NCBI GenBank assembly: GCA_964460345.1
Contig: CAYWRO010000053.1
Location: 1-22,875, forward strand
Length of the DNA: 22,875 bases
Reading direction: 5' to 3'
From: CAYWRO01 sp964460345
GTDB taxonomy: Bacteria > Planctomycetota > Phycisphaerae > Phycisphaerales > UBA1924
Positions 21,268 to 22,875 of this stretch are shown one piece after another; within the stretch, counting starts at the first letter, position 1, and every line of letters begins with the position of its first letter. The notes under the pieces were generated by a model. The model did not search any database, had not been told where the DNA came from, and saw nothing but the letters and a program-made list of their open reading frames with translations. The translations under genes were made by a program, and so were the position numbers.

Positions 21268-22875
21268 TCAGGACTGCGGCTGCGTGTTGCTCTCGCCGAC
21301 GACGACGGCGGGCATGCCGAGGCGTTCATCGGAGTCCGCGCCGAGCGCCTCAGCCGAACGGCGCGCTTCCTCGAACTCCCCATCCAGGTCCTCGTCATCC
21401 CATGAGCCGACCGGTTCGGCCAGAGCCTTGACCCGCAGCGACTGGTACGGCTTGAAGCCGGTGCCGGCGGGGATGAGGTGGCCGAGCAGGACGTTCTCCT
21501 TCAGGCCGACCAGGTCGTCGACCGCGCCCTTGAGCGCCGCCTCGGTGAGGACCTTCGTGGTCTCCTGGAACGAGGCGCCCGAGAGGAACGAGTCGGACTG
21601 CAGCGAGGCCTTGGTGATGCCCAGCAGGAGCGTGCGGCCCGTGGCGGGCCGCGCCTTCTTGGCCTTGGCCGGCTCCTTGCCCTCGGCCTCGGCGCGGGCG
21701 TTGGCCTCGCGGAACTCGTCCTTCGTCACCAGCGCGTTCACCGGCAGGTCCGTGCCGCCGGCTTCGGTAATCCGCGCCATCGATTCGATCTCGCGGTTCT
21801 TGCGGCGGAACTCGAACTTGTCGATCACGTCGTGCGGCAGCAGGTCCGTGTCGCCGGGGTTCTCCACGCGCACCTTGCGGAGCATCTGGGCGAGGATGAC
21901 CTCGATGTGCTTGTCGTTGATGACCACGCCCTGGGCACGGTAGACGTTCTGGACCTCATCGAGCATGTAGGTCCACAGGTGCTCTTCGCCGCGGATGCGG
22001 AGAATGTCCTTGGGATCCAGGGGCCCGTCGATGAGGGGATCGCCCGCCTGCACGTAGTCGCCGGTGTGGACGAGCAGGTGCCGGTCCTGCGGAACGTGGT
22101 GGTCCTTCTCGATGCCCGTCTCGGAGATGACGCGGATGGTCATCTTGCCCTTGCGCTTGTCGGAGTGAATCTCGACGCGGCCGGAGATCTCGGCCATGAC
22201 GGCCGGGTCCTTCGGCTTGCGCGCCTCGAAAATCTCCGTAACGCGGGGCAGACCACCGACGATGTCCTGGCTGCCCGATGCGCCACGGGGCTGACGGGCA
22301 AGCATCTGGCCCGCCTTGATCTCCTGGCCGCTCTTGGCCTCGATGCGGGCCTTGGCCGGCAGGTAGTGGAAGTCGAGAATGTTGCCGGCATCGTCTTCGA
22401 CGACGATCTGCGGGTGCTTCTCGCCCTTGTGCTCGATGACGACGAGGGCCTTCTGACCCTGGCCGGCGTCCTCCTCGCGGACGGTTTCGCCGATCTCGAT
22501 GTCGATGTGCCGGACCTTGCCGTCCTTTTCAGCGAGGATGGGCGTGGAGTGCGGGTTCCAGCGGACAAGCTGCTGGCCGCGCTTAATCTCCTCGCCCGGC
22601 TTGACCATGATGTAGGCGCCGTAGGAGATCTTGTGCTTCTCGAGTTCGCGTCCCTTGGCGTCGAGGATCGCGATCTCGCCGTTGCGCTTCAGCGAGACGA
22701 GGCAGGGGTTGCCGTCTTCATCAACGGTGGCCACCTCGTTGCAGTCGCGCAGCTCGATCGTGCCGCCGGTGGAGGCGCGAATCTCGCTCTCGACGATCTC
22801 GCGGCTGCCGATGCCGCCGGTGTGGAAGGTCCGCATCGTGAGCTGCGTACCCGGCTCGCCGATCGACTGGGCGGC
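21268..22875 (-). CDS. rpoC: RNA polymerase beta' subunit, C-terminal part (5' end beyond window)
   Basis: This is 535 residues of RpoC running off the right edge; the internal ATG at 22836 is not the true start. The first residues, AAQSIGEPGTQLTMRTFHTGG, are the trigger-loop region. A long insertion follows (from IGSREIVES to about DIVGGLPRV), with barrel-like segments ISYGAYIMVKPGEEI and VRWNPHSTPILAEKDG. It aligns by eye with the SI3 insertion of E. coli beta'. The protein continues through LPRVTEIFEARKPKDPAVMAEISG and the C-terminal LLGITKASLQSDSFLSGASF, with NVLLGHLIPAGTG. A Lys/Ala/Glu-rich segment precedes LLGITKASL, and the last 40 residues are an acidic tail. The catalytic NADFDGD motif lies outside the window. 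A strong terminator follows the stop, so this is the last gene of its unit; rpoB would be expected to the right. Confidence 0.97.
   Translation of the reverse strand, partial: AAQSIGEPGTQLTMRTFHTGGIGSREIVESEIRASTGGTIELRDCNEVATVDEDGNPCLVSLKRNGEIAILDAKGRELEKHKISYGAYIMVKPGEEIKRGQQLVRWNPHSTPILAEKDGKVRHIDIEIGETVREEDAGQGQKALVVIEHKGEKHPQIVVEDDAGNILDFHYLPAKARIEAKSGQEIKAGQMLARQPRGASGSQDIVGGLPRVTEIFEARKPKDPAVMAEISGRVEIHSDKRKGKMTIRVISETGIEKDHHVPQDRHLLVHTGDYVQAGDPLIDGPLDPKDILRIRGEEHLWTYMLDEVQNVYRAQGVVINDKHIEVILAQMLRKVRVENPGDTDLLPHDVIDKFEFRRKNREIESMARITEAGGTDLPVNALVTKDEFREANARAEAEGKEPAKAKKARPATGRTLLLGITKASLQSDSFLSGASFQETTKVLTEAALKGAVDDLVGLKENVLLGHLIPAGTGFKPYQSLRVKALAEPVGSWDDEDLDGEFEEARRSAEALGADSDERLGMPAVVVGESNTQPQS

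Overview
The window looks like chromosomal DNA of a Planctomycetota bacterium, most likely of the class Phycisphaerae. The evidence is high G+C, large secreted proteins ending in paired VFDLLAYLDxWF (dockerin/EF-hand-like) tails, a VPAPGAA…RRRR PEP-CTERM-type tail, an H-X9-DG-like prepilin, a single-chain hydantoinase/oxoprolinase and many small palindromic intergenic repeats. Several genes lack a clear Shine-Dalgarno sequence. Lineage is inferred from protein style only.

Layout. 1-457: the acidic C-terminus of an unknown protein, a tRNA-Gln(CTG) with its own promoter, and two near-identical hairpin terminators facing opposite ways. 458-3862 (-): a 1134-residue secreted protein with six repeats. 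Divergent from it, 3988-7806 (+): a fused HyuA-HyuB, 5-oxoprolinase-like enzyme. 7896-9281 (-): an exported SH3-like/coiled-coil protein. 9492-11462 (+): a TolC-like outer-membrane lipoprotein. 11660-12292 (+): tsaC. 12399-13889 (+): a C-terminally extended isocitrate dehydrogenase with residues suggesting NAD+ use. 14123-16406 (-): an ALDH7-type aldehyde dehydrogenase overlapping rpiA. 16520-17164 (+): rdgB. 21268-22875 (-): the C-terminal third of rpoC, including the SI3 trigger-loop insertion.

The most interesting part is 17310-21197. A promoter-like sequence is followed by an adenosylcobalamin-type riboswitch (B12 box at 17502-17519) and four closely spaced + strand genes: a PEP-CTERM-tailed beta-propeller-like secreted protein, a secreted protein with a dockerin-like tail (TGATG overlap), a type IV prepilin-like protein and a small BFD-type [2Fe-2S] protein. 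A terminator follows. The suggestion is a B12-repressed envelope system, perhaps for corrinoid capture. The first protein recalls the Bacteroides BtuG propeller in general architecture only, and no BtuB-type receptor is in the window.

Intergenic regions carry several repeat families: 7-bp tandem repeats (three arrays), 26-27 bp repeats around ACGGTCGCGGCTCTGA (three copies), an inverted pair of CACAGGCC/GGCCTGTG palindromes, and two long hairpins before tsaC.
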